A stretch of DNA of 64,000 nt from Torymus aiolomorphi (Eukaryota; Arthropoda; Insecta; Hymenoptera; Torymidae), in assembly GCA_036365515.1 (NCBI GenBank), contig CM070876.1:136607894-136671893 (forward strand), written 5' to 3'. The notes beneath the pieces were generated by a model that worked only from the letters and a program-made list of their open reading frames with translations, was not told the origin of the DNA and made no database searches. Made by a program: the position numbers and the translations under genes. Of this stretch, positions 8,888-17,629 are shown piece by piece (positions within the stretch are counted from its first letter, which is position 1; every line of letters starts with the position of its first letter).

Positions 8888-9640
8888 ATGGAGCGCGCGT
8901 GTAAAATGATTCTCGTGCCCGAAAGTTCGATGGCCGCTGCCCCAACCGCCGCCGCCGCCGCCGATAACGAGGAAAAAAGTTTACAAACTCAGGGTGATAA
9001 TTTTTCTCGCTTGGACACCGAAATGTACGATGTTTTACGCTCGAAGGCGGCGCACGATGATTACGAAAAATGTCTGAATTATTTGCAAATTTTACGTCGT
9101 TATCTTTTTTTCCGCGACAGCGAACGTAGTGCCGAGCGCGAAACGAATCACGAAATAGACGAAATCGAAGAGAGTCTCGCGCCGCTCAGTGAGGACGCCA
9201 TTCTCCGAGGTATACCCAGAGTACTCGTGCCCAAAGCACGACTCTTGCTCCGGCACTGGAGGACAGCGGTTCCCGAGCGGTTAAAGTGGGACAATGCAGG
9301 CACTGTGACCATCGACGGGCGTCATGTGGCGCGTTCGAACATAATCGAGTTACTTCTTGACACACTACAAAAGAGCACGCCTGCGAGCGAGGAGACGGAC
9401 GTGCCTGCTGGGCATTTTGAGTTTGCGAAATTTCTCAAAACTAGTGAGACGCCTGTTAATCTCATCGAAAACCCCAAAGTTTTGAAAATTGGAAGAATAT
9501 TGACAGCACCCGCGATAACTGCCAAGCGCCGACTGCCCCGGCACGGCGCTATAGCGGCTGAAGAAAATAGCGCAGCTTCGCCCATGCAAACACGCAGTAA
9601 AGCGCAGATCAAGAAAAAATGGCTGCGGTTTGATATGTAA
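8888..9640 (+). CDS. Conserved Polinton protein of unknown function (PX-like)
   Basis: The product is 250 residues and starts at the ATG at 8888, one base after the previous stop (TAAGATG). An alanine-rich linker follows the first 20 residues. Then comes a helical region (about 35-95) with LNYLQILRRYLFF, then the most conserved-looking part: RGIPRVLVPKARLLLRHW, then LKWDNAGTVTIDGRHV and SNIIELLLDTLQ. The pattern of a tryptophan, a small beta hairpin with a glycine turn, and SNI-x-LL is one I associate with an accessory protein found beside the integrase and capsid genes in insect Polintons. No enzyme motif is seen. The C-terminus is basic (RSKAQIKKKW). A structural or DNA-binding role is a guess. 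The integrase starts five bases after its stop. Confidence 0.8.
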   Translation: MERACKMILVPESSMAAAPTAAAAADNEEKSLQTQGDNFSRLDTEMYDVLRSKAAHDDYEKCLNYLQILRRYLFFRDSERSAERETNHEIDEIEESLAPLSEDAILRGIPRVLVPKARLLLRHWRTAVPERLKWDNAGTVTIDGRHVARSNIIELLLDTLQKSTPASEETDVPAGHFEFAKFLKTSETPVNLIENPKVLKIGRILTAPAITAKRRLPRHGAIAAEENSAASPMQTRSKAQIKKKWLRFDM

Positions 9641-9645
9641 ATGAG

Positions 9646-10737
9646 ATGTCTTACGACCAACAATACTACGATCTCGAGCATGAGGCTGGTTACGCGGGTG
9701 CGCGAAACCTTCTACGCGTGAATGCCAAGAAGGAGAAGAAAAAAATTTACGCCTGGCTGAGCAATCAAGATACCTACACGCTTCATCATCCGATAAAAAG
9801 AAGATTTCCCCGTCTGTCGTACAATGTAACGAACGTCGATGACGTGTGGGAGTGCGATCTACTTCAGCTAACGTCACTAAAGGATTACAACGACGGATAC
9901 TGCTATATTCTCGTGGTCATCGATGTACTCGGTAAGTTCGCCTGGGTTGAACCGTTGAAGGATAAAACGGCGCGCAACGTTGCCGACGCTTTCGAACGAA
10001 TTACCGACAGAGCGAAACCACGCTTACCTCGGTGCGTACAATCCGATCGCGGCAAGGAATTCCTCGGCAGCGCATTTCAAAATCTTCTCAAGCGCTTGGA
10101 GATCGATTTTCGTGTCGCTAGAAATCCAGATGTCAAGGCGGCTGTGGTCGAGCACCTCAACAGAACATTGCGCGAGCGCATGTGGAGATATTTCTCTCAC
10201 CGTAACACTAAGCGCTACATCGATGTTCTACAAAAAATTGTGTACGCGTATAATCATTCTCTCCACAGCGGTACACGAATGCGCCCCGCAGAGGTCAACC
10301 TTTACAATGCTGCGCGTGCGCGCGAAAACTTGGCCAAACGCGCACGGTCCAATTATCGGCGGCCTGCTGAGCCTCACTGTAAATTTGCCGTGCGTGACCT
10401 CGTACGCATCAGTCGTACAAAGAACACCTTCGAGCGAGGATACGAAAAAAATTTCAGCGAGGAGATTTTCAAGATAATACGTGTATCGCGGCGCCAAGGA
10501 CTGTACACGTACGTATTGGCGGACTTAAACGGTGAAATAATTGACGGCTTCTTTTACAACGAAGAGCTCGTATTGGTCGGGCAAGATCGCGTGGCTGACG
10601 AGCAGAGCTTCAAAATCGAGCGTATCGTGCGTACGAAAGGCCGCGGTGCCAACAAGCAAGTTCTCGTCAAGTGGCTAGGCTATCCCGATAAATTTAATTC
10701 TTGGGTAAAAGCGAGTCAACTCAAGAGCATTTCGTAG
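9646..10737 (+). CDS. Retroviral-type DDE integrase with C-terminal chromodomain
   Basis: This 363-residue integrase is expected to insert the linear element into the host chromosome. The catalytic triad is visible as D71 (WECDLLQL), D134 (VQSDRGKEF) and E169 (VVEHLNRT), with 34 residues between the last two. YCYILVVIDVLGKFAWVEPL is the core strand typical of retrotransposon and Polinton integrases. A chromodomain fills residues 322-360 (FKIERIVRTKG, VLVKWLGYP, SWVKASQL), which would bind modified histone tails and guide integration. No complete HHCC zinc finger is seen at the N-terminus; only HH is present near residue 47, as in several Polinton integrases. The frame is intact, so the enzyme could still be active. 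It sits in the middle of the element between the PX-like and penton-like genes. Confidence 0.95.
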   Translation: MSYDQQYYDLEHEAGYAGARNLLRVNAKKEKKKIYAWLSNQDTYTLHHPIKRRFPRLSYNVTNVDDVWECDLLQLTSLKDYNDGYCYILVVIDVLGKFAWVEPLKDKTARNVADAFERITDRAKPRLPRCVQSDRGKEFLGSAFQNLLKRLEIDFRVARNPDVKAAVVEHLNRTLRERMWRYFSHRNTKRYIDVLQKIVYAYNHSLHSGTRMRPAEVNLYNAARARENLAKRARSNYRRPAEPHCKFAVRDLVRISRTKNTFERGYEKNFSEEIFKIIRVSRRQGLYTYVLADLNGEIIDGFFYNEELVLVGQDRVADEQSFKIERIVRTKGRGANKQVLVKWLGYPDKFNSWVKASQLKSIS

Positions 10738-10753
10738 AAAACCACGTGCAGGC

Positions 10754-11566
10754 ATGGATGCGAGCGAAGATTTTTACATGGTACTGCCTAGCAACAGTAG
10801 TATGGATTTCTTTCCCGATAACACAACCAGCTGTTTCACCACGCATTTGCCGCGCGAGATCAAATTACACGGAGAGTGGCAGGTCGGCCTGGTGGAAATT
10901 CACATACCATGTAGTATCGTGCATTTTCAAGACAATGACGCCTTTTACACTTTTAGTTCGTACAGCGAGGACGACAACGAAGAGACTGAGAAAACACTCT
11001 GCCGTTTTCCAGTCGGCATTTACGACTCTCTCCAACAACTGACAGACGCCATAAACAACTCGAATGACACTTATAAGCATCACATGCTTGAACCCGTAAA
11101 GGAGAGCAATGGCTATTATGCCATCAGACGCAAGTGCGACTGTCAACAGCCACATACGACTCATTTCAATGACAAAATTCTGCGCATTTTTGGCTTCGAT
11201 GACGAACCCGGGAAAAAAACTCTGTTTACGACCTTTAACCATGGCGCACTGCGAGAAATTGTAGCTGAGAGGCCAACCTCGCTCTCGCGCGCCATACCTG
11301 ACCAACTGTACGTTTATACAGATATTTGTGAGCCCTACACAGTGGGGGACACACAGGCCGCCCTCTTGCGCATCGTTTCCTTGGATAACTCAAAATTCAA
11401 ATACGGCTGCAGTGCTGTGCAGCGTTTCACATCCACTCACTACATACCGCTTCTCTATCATAATTTTCACAATATTATCATCGATATAAGAGACCAGCAC
11501 GGGCGTCGCATTCCATTCGAGTACGGTACGCTGACTGTGACACTCCATTTCAGGCGAAGTCGCTGA
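10754..11566 (+). CDS. Minor capsid (penton-like) protein
   Basis: This 270-residue protein has the sequence pattern I associate with the Polinton/adintovirus minor capsid protein, a single jelly-roll that forms the five-fold vertices. Landmarks are DFYMVLPSNSSMDFFPDNT at the N-terminus, WQVGLVEIHIP near residue 43, DQLYVYTDICEPYTVGD near 190, LLRIV, the YIPL segment, and a C-terminal FEYGTLTVTLHFR beta strand. The frame is complete with no breaks. It is the first of three neighbouring virion genes in the order penton, pVI-like, major capsid, which is the usual arrangement. Assembly with the major capsid protein downstream is expected from the family. Confidence 0.88.
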   Translation: MDASEDFYMVLPSNSSMDFFPDNTTSCFTTHLPREIKLHGEWQVGLVEIHIPCSIVHFQDNDAFYTFSSYSEDDNEETEKTLCRFPVGIYDSLQQLTDAINNSNDTYKHHMLEPVKESNGYYAIRRKCDCQQPHTTHFNDKILRIFGFDDEPGKKTLFTTFNHGALREIVAERPTSLSRAIPDQLYVYTDICEPYTVGDTQAALLRIVSLDNSKFKYGCSAVQRFTSTHYIPLLYHNFHNIIIDIRDQHGRRIPFEYGTLTVTLHFRRSR

Positions 11567-11567
11567 G

Positions 11568-12076
11568 ATGGCTCATTACACTAGATACTACGACGAGCAG
11601 ATAGGGGCGGTGGCGGTGTGAGAAACGTTTTCGCGGGCTCGCCCTTTCAGCGAGGGCGTGGCATTGGCTCTTGGTTAGGAGGCCTCTTTCGCCGTATTCT
11701 CCCGTACGTCAGAAGTGGCGCTAAGGCTATGGGGAAAGAGACCCTGCGCGCAGGTATGAAAGTCATAGACGATGTCGCAAACAATGGTGTCAATTTCAAG
11801 GAGGCCATAAAATCGAGAGCAGGAGAATCGGGAAGGCATCTCAAGAGAAAAGCGGCCGAGAAAATTAGCGAGATCATGAAGGGTTCGGGGTATAAAACTA
11901 CCAGGCGCGTCAAACGACAGCGGCAGTCGACAAAGACACGCGCAAGCACCCGTACCTCGCGGAGCAAGCGTAAGAAAAAAGTTACATCAGTCGCGCGCAA
12001 GACTCGTAAAGCGAGCAAGAAAAAGCGGAAAAGCCCTACTTTTCGGGACATTCACGATATTTTCGGACCAAAGTAA
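11568..12076 (+). CDS. Basic pVI/core-like capsid protein with a 5' frameshift
   Basis: The ATG at 11568 follows the penton stop by one base and reads MAHYTRYYDEQIG before hitting TGA at 11619-11621. The rest of the protein continues in another register from about 11606 to 12076. The split falls at a run of four G (11604-11607), and one missing base would account for it. The downstream part has FAGSPFQRGRGIGSWLGGLF, an amphipathic helix like adenovirus pVI-type lytic peptides, then an alanine/lysine-rich helical segment with MKGSGYK. It ends in a strongly basic tail rich in KR, TR and SK repeats that resembles a DNA-condensing core protein. In related elements this gene lies between penton and major capsid, as here. 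A capsid-interior role combining membrane lysis and DNA binding is an inference from family resemblance. Confidence 0.75.
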
Positions 12077-12085
12077 ATCTTAAAA

Positions 12086-13420
12086 ATGTCTTTCTTGCAC
12101 TCTCACTCGTCAGAGTGTATGTCGAGCGAGCTAGACCTTTTCTCTCTCCCATCTACTCAAACCTCCATCGAGGGTAGCACTTTTTTGAACTATAAGCCTG
12201 TCTCCTCGATCAGCGACGAGGGTGATGCCCCCATCGAATTCGTCGTACCCAGTGCCAGCGAGCATTACATCGACCTCGCACACACCATGATCTTCGTAAA
12301 AGCACAAATACTTCCCAGCGACGACCCCGACTCAAATCTAAAAGTTGTCCCCGTAAACAATCTTCTTCATTCAATGTTCAACCAAATCGATATTTTTCTC
12401 AATCAAAAGCTTGCCTCACCACCCAACAACATGTATGCGTACAGAGCTTACATAGAGTCACTGTTGAGCTATTCACCCGCTGCCAAAGATTCTCATCTCA
12501 CAGCAAGCCTCTGGTACGATGATACACCCGGCTGTATGGAAGGTGCTCCGGAAAATCAAGGAATCGGGTCGAACAAAGGTCTCATTCAGAGACAATACTT
12601 TACGAAAGAGGGGCGCGCATTCGATATGATTGGCCATCTGCACTGCGACTTGTTTAATCAGGATAAAATGCTCATCAACGGCGTTGAAATGAGAGTGCGC
12701 CTAGTGCGTAGCAAGGACGCGTTTTGTCTGATGGATTCCACAAACGATGGCCGTTTCGGAATAAAAATAAAAGAAGCTACACTCATTATTCGCCGCGTCA
12801 AGATAAAGCCCGGTATTTTGATCGCACATGCCAATACATTGGCCAAAGCAACAGCCAAATACCCCATTACGCGTGTCGAAGTGAAAACATTTACGCTTCA
12901 CACAGGCATCCTAGGTGATAGCATCGATAATGCGATTCTGGGTCAACTGCCGAAACGTATAATCATCGGCTTCGTCGATAACAAAGCGTTCAATGGAAAT
13001 CGTGCGCTAAACCCATTCAACTTTCAACACTTTGACATAAATTATCTCTCGTTGTATATCGATGGCGTTCAAATACCACGCAAGCCATTACAACCGCACT
13101 TTACGGGCAACTCCCCAACATTTATCGAAGCCTTCCAAACACTCTACTCAGGCACAGGAATACATTTTCTCAATGAGGGCCTAGGCATAAACCGCTACAA
13201 CTATTCAATCGGTCATTTTCTCACGGCATTCGATCTCACGCCTGATTTATCAGCACACTGCCACTCTCATTGGAACCTCGTGCGTTCGGGCAGTGTACGC
13301 ATCGAAGTGGGGTTCGCATCAGCACCGACTGTTACAATAAACTGCATTGTTTACGCCGAGTACGATAACGTTCTCGAAATAGACTCCACACGACAAATTT
13401 TAACGGATTTCAGCGCCTAA
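12086..13420 (+). CDS. Major capsid protein (double jelly-roll)
   Basis: This intact 444-residue protein matches the Polinton major capsid family, whose double jelly-roll trimers build the icosahedral shell. Recognisable segments are IEFVVPSASEHYIDLAHTMI near residue 50, PVNNLLHSMFNQIDIFLNQK near 88, YAYRAYIESLLSYSPAAK near 117, and the C-terminal block GHFLTAFDLTPDLSAHCHSH with WNLVRSGSVRIEVGFA followed by VNCIVYAE-like strands (here TINCIVYAEYDNVLEID). Length is normal. The ATG at 12086 is nine bases after the upstream stop (context TTAAAAATGT). Presence of an unbroken capsid gene together with ATPase and protease argues that this lineage made particles recently. Confidence 0.93.
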   Translation: MSFLHSHSSECMSSELDLFSLPSTQTSIEGSTFLNYKPVSSISDEGDAPIEFVVPSASEHYIDLAHTMIFVKAQILPSDDPDSNLKVVPVNNLLHSMFNQIDIFLNQKLASPPNNMYAYRAYIESLLSYSPAAKDSHLTASLWYDDTPGCMEGAPENQGIGSNKGLIQRQYFTKEGRAFDMIGHLHCDLFNQDKMLINGVEMRVRLVRSKDAFCLMDSTNDGRFGIKIKEATLIIRRVKIKPGILIAHANTLAKATAKYPITRVEVKTFTLHTGILGDSIDNAILGQLPKRIIIGFVDNKAFNGNRALNPFNFQHFDINYLSLYIDGVQIPRKPLQPHFTGNSPTFIEAFQTLYSGTGIHFLNEGLGINRYNYSIGHFLTAFDLTPDLSAHCHSHWNLVRSGSVRIEVGFASAPTVTINCIVYAEYDNVLEIDSTRQILTDFSA

Positions 13421-13432
13421 GTACTAACACAC

Positions 13433-13462
13433 ACGTGCGACGTTGCCACGTGCGACGTTGCC
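13433..13462. promoter_or_regulatory. Tandem 15-mer with CACGTG boxes upstream of the next gene
   Basis: ACGTGCGACGTTGCC occurs twice back to back and is followed by ACGTACGT. The 184-bp gap between the major capsid stop and the ATG at 13605 is the largest in the late block, so a promoter here is plausible. CACGTG palindromes resemble E-boxes. Confidence 0.35.
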
Positions 13463-13604
13463 ACGTACGTAAAAAAAAGTGGGGGTACGCGCACCCCGCT
13501 GCTCACGCGTCCCGCTCTCTAGCATCAGTTCGCTTTTTCTCTTACACGCGACCGCACGCGCACACAACTGCTTCCATTTCTCTATACGCAGTCACTCACT
13601 CACA

Positions 13605-14255
13605 ATGGACTACGTAATTGATATTCAAGGTTTCCGTGATTCGGAAAGAAAGTTTCTACCCAAGGAAGTGGCCGTTACGTGCCTACAAAAGAAAATTAGC
13701 GGTCATTGGATAGTGCAAGCACCACATAGCTTTGCCGAATTGCCGGACGATCTCAAGGAGACAAACACCTTTCTCGCTGTCGAAGTTCACGGCCTTCAAT
13801 GGTTTGACGGGGAAGTAACACTTCGCCAACTACATCGTCACCTTTACAACATAGCCCGAGTGTCGCGAACGATTTACACACGGGGTGAGGAGATGGCCCG
13901 CTACATCGAAGCGCTTCTCGGACGCCGCGCCATCAACTTGGAAAGATTTAAGTCACCATCGTTTAAAGAACTCGTGAGAATGTTCCCGACCAATACACTG
14001 TGCACAGCGCATTCAACGAAAACATTACCGGCCAAACAAGAGCATTGTGCTCTTTACAAAGTTAACCAGCTAAAAAAGTGGCTCTATTCGATACTTCCTG
14101 TAGAATGGAAAGCGCTCCCTAAAGAAAAAGTGGATAGTGAGATGTTCACTACAGCGATTTACGCCTACGCGCGAAGGGGTACAAATAGCGACACCAGTAG
14201 CGATAATAATGACATATACGTCACGGCCGCCGAGTACGACGCATCCACCGAATGA
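13605..14255 (+). CDS. Conserved arthropod mobile-element protein, possibly exonuclease-like
   Basis: This 216-residue protein has its best start at the ATG at 13605 (CACAATGG); the frame is open further upstream but that part reads as low-complexity promoter DNA. It begins VIDIQGFRDSERKFLPKEVAV and later has HWIVQAP, VEVHGLQWFDG, IYTRGEEMARYIEALLGR and CTAH...EHCALYKVNQLKKWL. I recall this pattern from many insect Polinton-like loci but cannot attach a proven function. The arrangement DIQGF, a basic helix, and a late H-x-CAL segment recalls a DnaQ-like RNase H-fold exonuclease in which the usual D-x-E is D-x-Q; that would make it inactive or altered. It ends four bases before the protease start, so the two probably share regulation. 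Confidence 0.75.
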   Translation: MDYVIDIQGFRDSERKFLPKEVAVTCLQKKISGHWIVQAPHSFAELPDDLKETNTFLAVEVHGLQWFDGEVTLRQLHRHLYNIARVSRTIYTRGEEMARYIEALLGRRAINLERFKSPSFKELVRMFPTNTLCTAHSTKTLPAKQEHCALYKVNQLKKWLYSILPVEWKALPKEKVDSEMFTTAIYAYARRGTNSDTSSDNNDIYVTAAEYDASTE

Positions 14256-14259
14256 AAGA

Positions 14260-14844
14260 ATGAACACCAATGAAATAACTCACGTCATTGAAGGACTCTC
14301 TGCTAATTCAATCGGAGTTTACGCAGCCAATCACATCCCTAGACGACTGAGCCACCCAGCGGCAATCATTGCAAATCTCGACACAGCGGACAAGCCGGGC
14401 TCTCATTGGGTGGCTTTCTACATAGACAGTCATGCACGAGGTACCTATTTCGACAGCTATGGACTACCGCCATCGTCGCGACATCATCTCGATCGACTCA
14501 GAAGAAATTGCAAGTGGTTCAGGTGGAACAAGAAGAAGTTGCAAAGTTTCGATTCTAAAGTGTGCGGCGAATATTGCGTTATGTTTTTGCATTTTATGTG
14601 TAGTGGTTTTACTTTACAAAAATTTTGTAACATCTTTACGACGGATGCTCGATCCAACGACAAAATAGCTGCTAAATTTTATAAAATTATAAAGGTCAAA
14701 AAATTAAAAGAAAAAAAAAGATGCCCGCGCGTACAATTTCCCGTGTGCTACTTCACGGGGGTACGGGTCGTGCACTCAGGCATGTATGCCATTGAACCAT
14801 TATTATTAATCTTTCTAACTTTAAGATATATTTTGCATTGCTAA
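14260..14844 (+). CDS. Adenain-type cysteine protease
   Basis: This 194-residue protease is of the adenovirus endopeptidase/Ulp1 fold and would process capsid proteins during maturation. The catalytic residues fall in the expected order: H49 in GSHWVAFYID, D65 in GTYFDSYG, the oxyanion Q95 in LQSFDSK, and nucleophile C106 in VCGEYCVMFLHFM. The spacing is close to that of adenain, and the length (about 200 residues) fits. The ATG at 14260 lies four bases after the previous stop; longer readings from upstream overlap the preceding gene and add no family sequence. The last 50 residues (LKEKKRCPRVQ onward) are less typical and end hydrophobic, so the natural C-terminus may have drifted. It is the last of the tightly packed genes. 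Confidence 0.92.
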   Translation: MNTNEITHVIEGLSANSIGVYAANHIPRRLSHPAAIIANLDTADKPGSHWVAFYIDSHARGTYFDSYGLPPSSRHHLDRLRRNCKWFRWNKKKLQSFDSKVCGEYCVMFLHFMCSGFTLQKFCNIFTTDARSNDKIAAKFYKIIKVKKLKEKKRCPRVQFPVCYFTGVRVVHSGMYAIEPLLLIFLTLRYILHC

Positions 14845-15012
14845 TATATGTATGTATGTATGTATGCGTGATTGTTCATTACTTGTAAAACTTAATACTG
14901 AAATGAAGCAGACCCCTGTTCAAAAAGTGTAGTTAATTTTAAGCATCGATTGTGCCTGTCTCGGTTATACCATATGTATTCGTAGATTGTAAGTTTTTGT
15001 CTCTTCCCAAAA

Positions 15013-15150
15013 TTTATGTATTCATAGTTTGTAAGTTTATGTATTCATAGTTTGTAAGTTTATGTATTCATAGTTTGTAAGTTTATGTATTCATAGTTTG
15101 TAAGTTTATGTATTCATAGTTTGTAAGTTTATGTATTCATAGTTTGTAAG
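15013..15150. repeat. Six tandem 23-mers after the protease gene
   Basis: Six nearly perfect copies of TTTATGTATTCATAGTTTG plus TAAG run from 15013 to 15150, and a degenerate one lies just upstream near 14977. AATAAA occurs at 15160. The array lies in the 3' flank of the protease gene; no gene is seen between 14845 and 15400. Confidence 0.85.
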
Positions 15151-15407
15151 TTTGATTGAATAAACAAAAATATTACATAAATCATGTTTTCATTTACAGA
15201 CCTTTTCATTTTCCCACTCCTGAAAAAAGAAAAAAACAGTTAAATTCATTTTCCTCCCGCGAGAGAGAGAGAGAGTATTAAAACGTTTTGTTACGAAATG
15301 CATGTGTAACTTAAACCCCGCGACACTTAAATGTCGTTGAACAAAGAATGCGTTCAATGTATGCGCTTTGACTTTTAAGCAGTTACACATTTTTCTTTCT
15401 CACGCCC

Positions 15408-15760
15408 TCTTGAAACCGGCCGTTAAAACTATTAAACAATTGACACATTCATGATGATGGTGAAGTGTTCTTAGAACCACTTAACGCTGTTATCGCGTAC
15501 ATATCAAAGCGCGCATTTCCTTCTCATAGAACAAAGAATGCATTTGCCTCGTAAAATTGAGAGCACATTCTTGAAACTGACCGTTAAAGTCGTTGAACAA
15601 TTGACACATTCACGACGAGAGTGAAGTGTGTTTAGAACCACTTAACGTTGTTATCGGGTACTGTTATAGTTACACGTCACAGCGCGCATTTCCTCCTCAC
15701 GAAAATCTTTGTCGTGAGTGTGTGATTGGAAGCGCTAAACAATGGACGCATTCATAACGA
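15408..15760. repeat. Imperfect direct repeats in the Polinton right spacer
   Basis: A segment of about 135 bp (CTTGAAACCGGCCGTTAAA, then CAATTGACACATTCA, GAACCACTTAACG, GCGCGCATTTCC) at 15408-15540 recurs at 15571-15705. A weaker third start is seen near 15725. No coding potential is seen. The spacing and position suggest a duplicated control region upstream of the gene at 16213. Confidence 0.6.
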
Positions 15761-15960
15761 CAATTATTGGAAACACTTATCGAATACAGTCATAAACCTA
15801 ATATTTTTTTCTCGCCGTCTACCCCCACTACCGGGTACGTTGCGTCACACGCATTCTCATTGGTGGCGCGACCGCCTCCCACTGCTGGCAGCCCCTACCA
15901 CATCTCAACGCGCACGCCCAAACGAATAGCGCAGCCGTCGACGTTGCGTCAGTCTAGTAG

Positions 15961-16151
15961 AACACGCTACACCAGCAGCAGCAGTCAAGTCAGCTGTAGA
16001 AAGTACATCTCAGTATTTCTTTACACATAAAGTGAGCCAGTACAGCTTCATCGCAACACGCTACACCAGCAGCAGCAGCAGTCAAGTCAGCTGTAGAAAG
16101 TACGTCTCAGTATTTCTTTACACACAAAGTGAGCCAGTACAGCTTCATCGC
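15961..16151. repeat. Tandem 94-97 bp leader duplication
   Basis: Two copies begin AACACGCTACACCAGCAGCA at 15961 and 16055. They differ by one extra CAG and a few substitutions. Each ends in AGTGAGCCAGTACAGCTTC. They lie 60-250 bases before the ATG at 16213 and may be its transcribed leader or promoter. Confidence 0.8.
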
Positions 16152-16212
16152 TTCAGTCACGTGAATTAGTATTTCTTTTTTAAAAACAAGTTTGCGACAA
16201 CAGGCTTTAATA

Positions 16213-17061
16213 ATGATGAATCAAGACGAGCTTCCACAAAACTTGCTTTTTAATACAAGTTACGCACTCAATAAGTCTCACACGAAGTTTGCATACCTTG
16301 GATTGCAATATTACGCCGGCCATTTCCGTCCTGTGATTCAATTCGGCGGCGATACTTCGCCACGCAAATACGTAACCATGGAAACCAGCGCCTGGGAGGA
16401 ATTCACCACACATTTTTCTGCAATAATGTATCATCTCTACGGGCCCAAGCGGGCGGATGTAAAAATAGATCTAACAGAGCACGAGCTTGATTTGACCACT
16501 GCGTATAGCTCGAGAGTACTTGGAATCATTCAGAAGAAAAAAACATCGGAGCCCGTGTCATTACGGAGCCGGGTGTATCGGCATGAGGCGCAGGCTTGGG
16601 ACACCACCGACGGCTTGCATATCGATACATCCAGTGGCGCAGGGGTTGGGAACGACGACGACGAGAACGCACCAGCGCAAAAGAAGAGAAAAGCTGAAAG
16701 ACTTCCTAGTGTTGTGATTATGCGTAATACTTTTATAATATTAAAAAGCATGCGTGAGTGTATCGAGTTGCGCCTTCGAGAGTTAGAGGATATGTCCACG
16801 TATGTTAATGTAATGTATGATGTAATAATAGACAGTTTGAAAGTACTCGAGGAAAGCCGCGCTATTGATAAATGTTTCGACGGTTCCACATTTTCTAATC
16901 TTTATAATGATCACAAAGATGTGTTAATATCTAATGTAAAAAACCGAATGATTTATTCAAACTTTGGTAGTTCGAATGTGGAAAGACTGTATGTAGAAAT
17001 AAAATGTCTTTATTTACCGACACTAGAAAAAGATGTATACGAAACCGTTAATAATCAATAA
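16213..17061 (+). CDS. Unassigned Polinton protein with nuclear-type basic motif
   Basis: This 282-residue protein starts at tandem ATGs (16213 and 16216). I do not assign it to a named family. Residues 25-75 have YLGLQYYAG, RPVIQFGGD, KYVTMETSAWEEF, a strand-turn-strand-helix pattern that resembles the single-stranded-DNA-binding PC4 fold; that comparison is only by eye. A disordered acidic linker follows near residue 150 (GNDDDENA), then KKRKAE, a likely nuclear-localisation motif. The C-terminal third is helical with many leucines and may dimerise. The gene stands alone after a 1.3-kb repeat-rich spacer, unlike the compact block to its left. AATAAA overlaps the end at 17059. Replication or transcription control would fit, but is not shown. 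Confidence 0.7.
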   Translation: MMNQDELPQNLLFNTSYALNKSHTKFAYLGLQYYAGHFRPVIQFGGDTSPRKYVTMETSAWEEFTTHFSAIMYHLYGPKRADVKIDLTEHELDLTTAYSSRVLGIIQKKKTSEPVSLRSRVYRHEAQAWDTTDGLHIDTSSGAGVGNDDDENAPAQKKRKAERLPSVVIMRNTFIILKSMRECIELRLRELEDMSTYVNVMYDVIIDSLKVLEESRAIDKCFDGSTFSNLYNDHKDVLISNVKNRMIYSNFGSSNVERLYVEIKCLYLPTLEKDVYETVNNQ

Positions 17062-17217
17062 ATACAAATTTTAATTGAATTGCCTTCTCCTTCTTCATTA
17101 TTTCATAATCCTACTCTTACGCCCCTTCCCCACCATCGCTCACTCGATCTTAGATATAAGCTAATAGTAGCACAGTCGCGAGAGCAAAAGGTCTGCAGCC
17201 TTCACGGAGTACACATC

Positions 17218-17382
17218 ATGGGGCCACCATTCAGCAAGCAGACACCAGAGGATAAACAGCCTCTCATTGATAAACAAAAGAAAGATTATTCATCATCGGA
17301 TAAAGATTCATCGCGATATAAATCTTTTTCAACCAATACCAATTCCTTTCCCAAAAAACAAGGTTATTCACGATATAATTAA
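17218..17382 (+). CDS. Possible 54-residue hydrophilic protein
   Basis: A short frame with an ATG at 17218 reads MGPPFSKQTPEDKQPLIDKQ and then a serine/lysine/tyrosine-rich tail ending YSRYN. It is hydrophilic and probably disordered. The MG-xxx-S start resembles a myristoylation site, but proline after the glycine argues against it. The position 150 bp after a probable poly(A) site, near the right end of the element, makes an independent gene possible. There is no family match I can name. Confidence 0.3.
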   Translation: MGPPFSKQTPEDKQPLIDKQKKDYSSSDKDSSRYKSFSTNTNSFPKKQGYSRYN

Positions 17383-17539
17383 AACTTAATACAAAAAAAA
17401 ACGGTCCTTTTCAGGGCCACAAACTCATTATTACGTATACAAATCTATTTCTTATACTTTGGCCGCTTGGGACACCCGCTGCGCTGACCGTCGAACGTCG
17501 GAGGACTAGGAATGCAGGCCCATACCTGCACCACACAAA

Positions 17540-17588
17540 GGATCTCTCTCTCTCTCTCTCTCCCTCTCTCTCTTGTGTATGCGCGCGC

Positions 17589-17629
<41 letters not shown>

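Noticed and set aside
15013..15150. Regular 23-bp array considered as CRISPR
   Set aside because: The units are directly adjacent with no spacers, in a eukaryotic setting; it is a minisatellite.
17218..17382. N-myristoylation site in the 54-residue ORF
   Set aside because: The residue after the glycine is proline, which the known acceptor rule disfavours.
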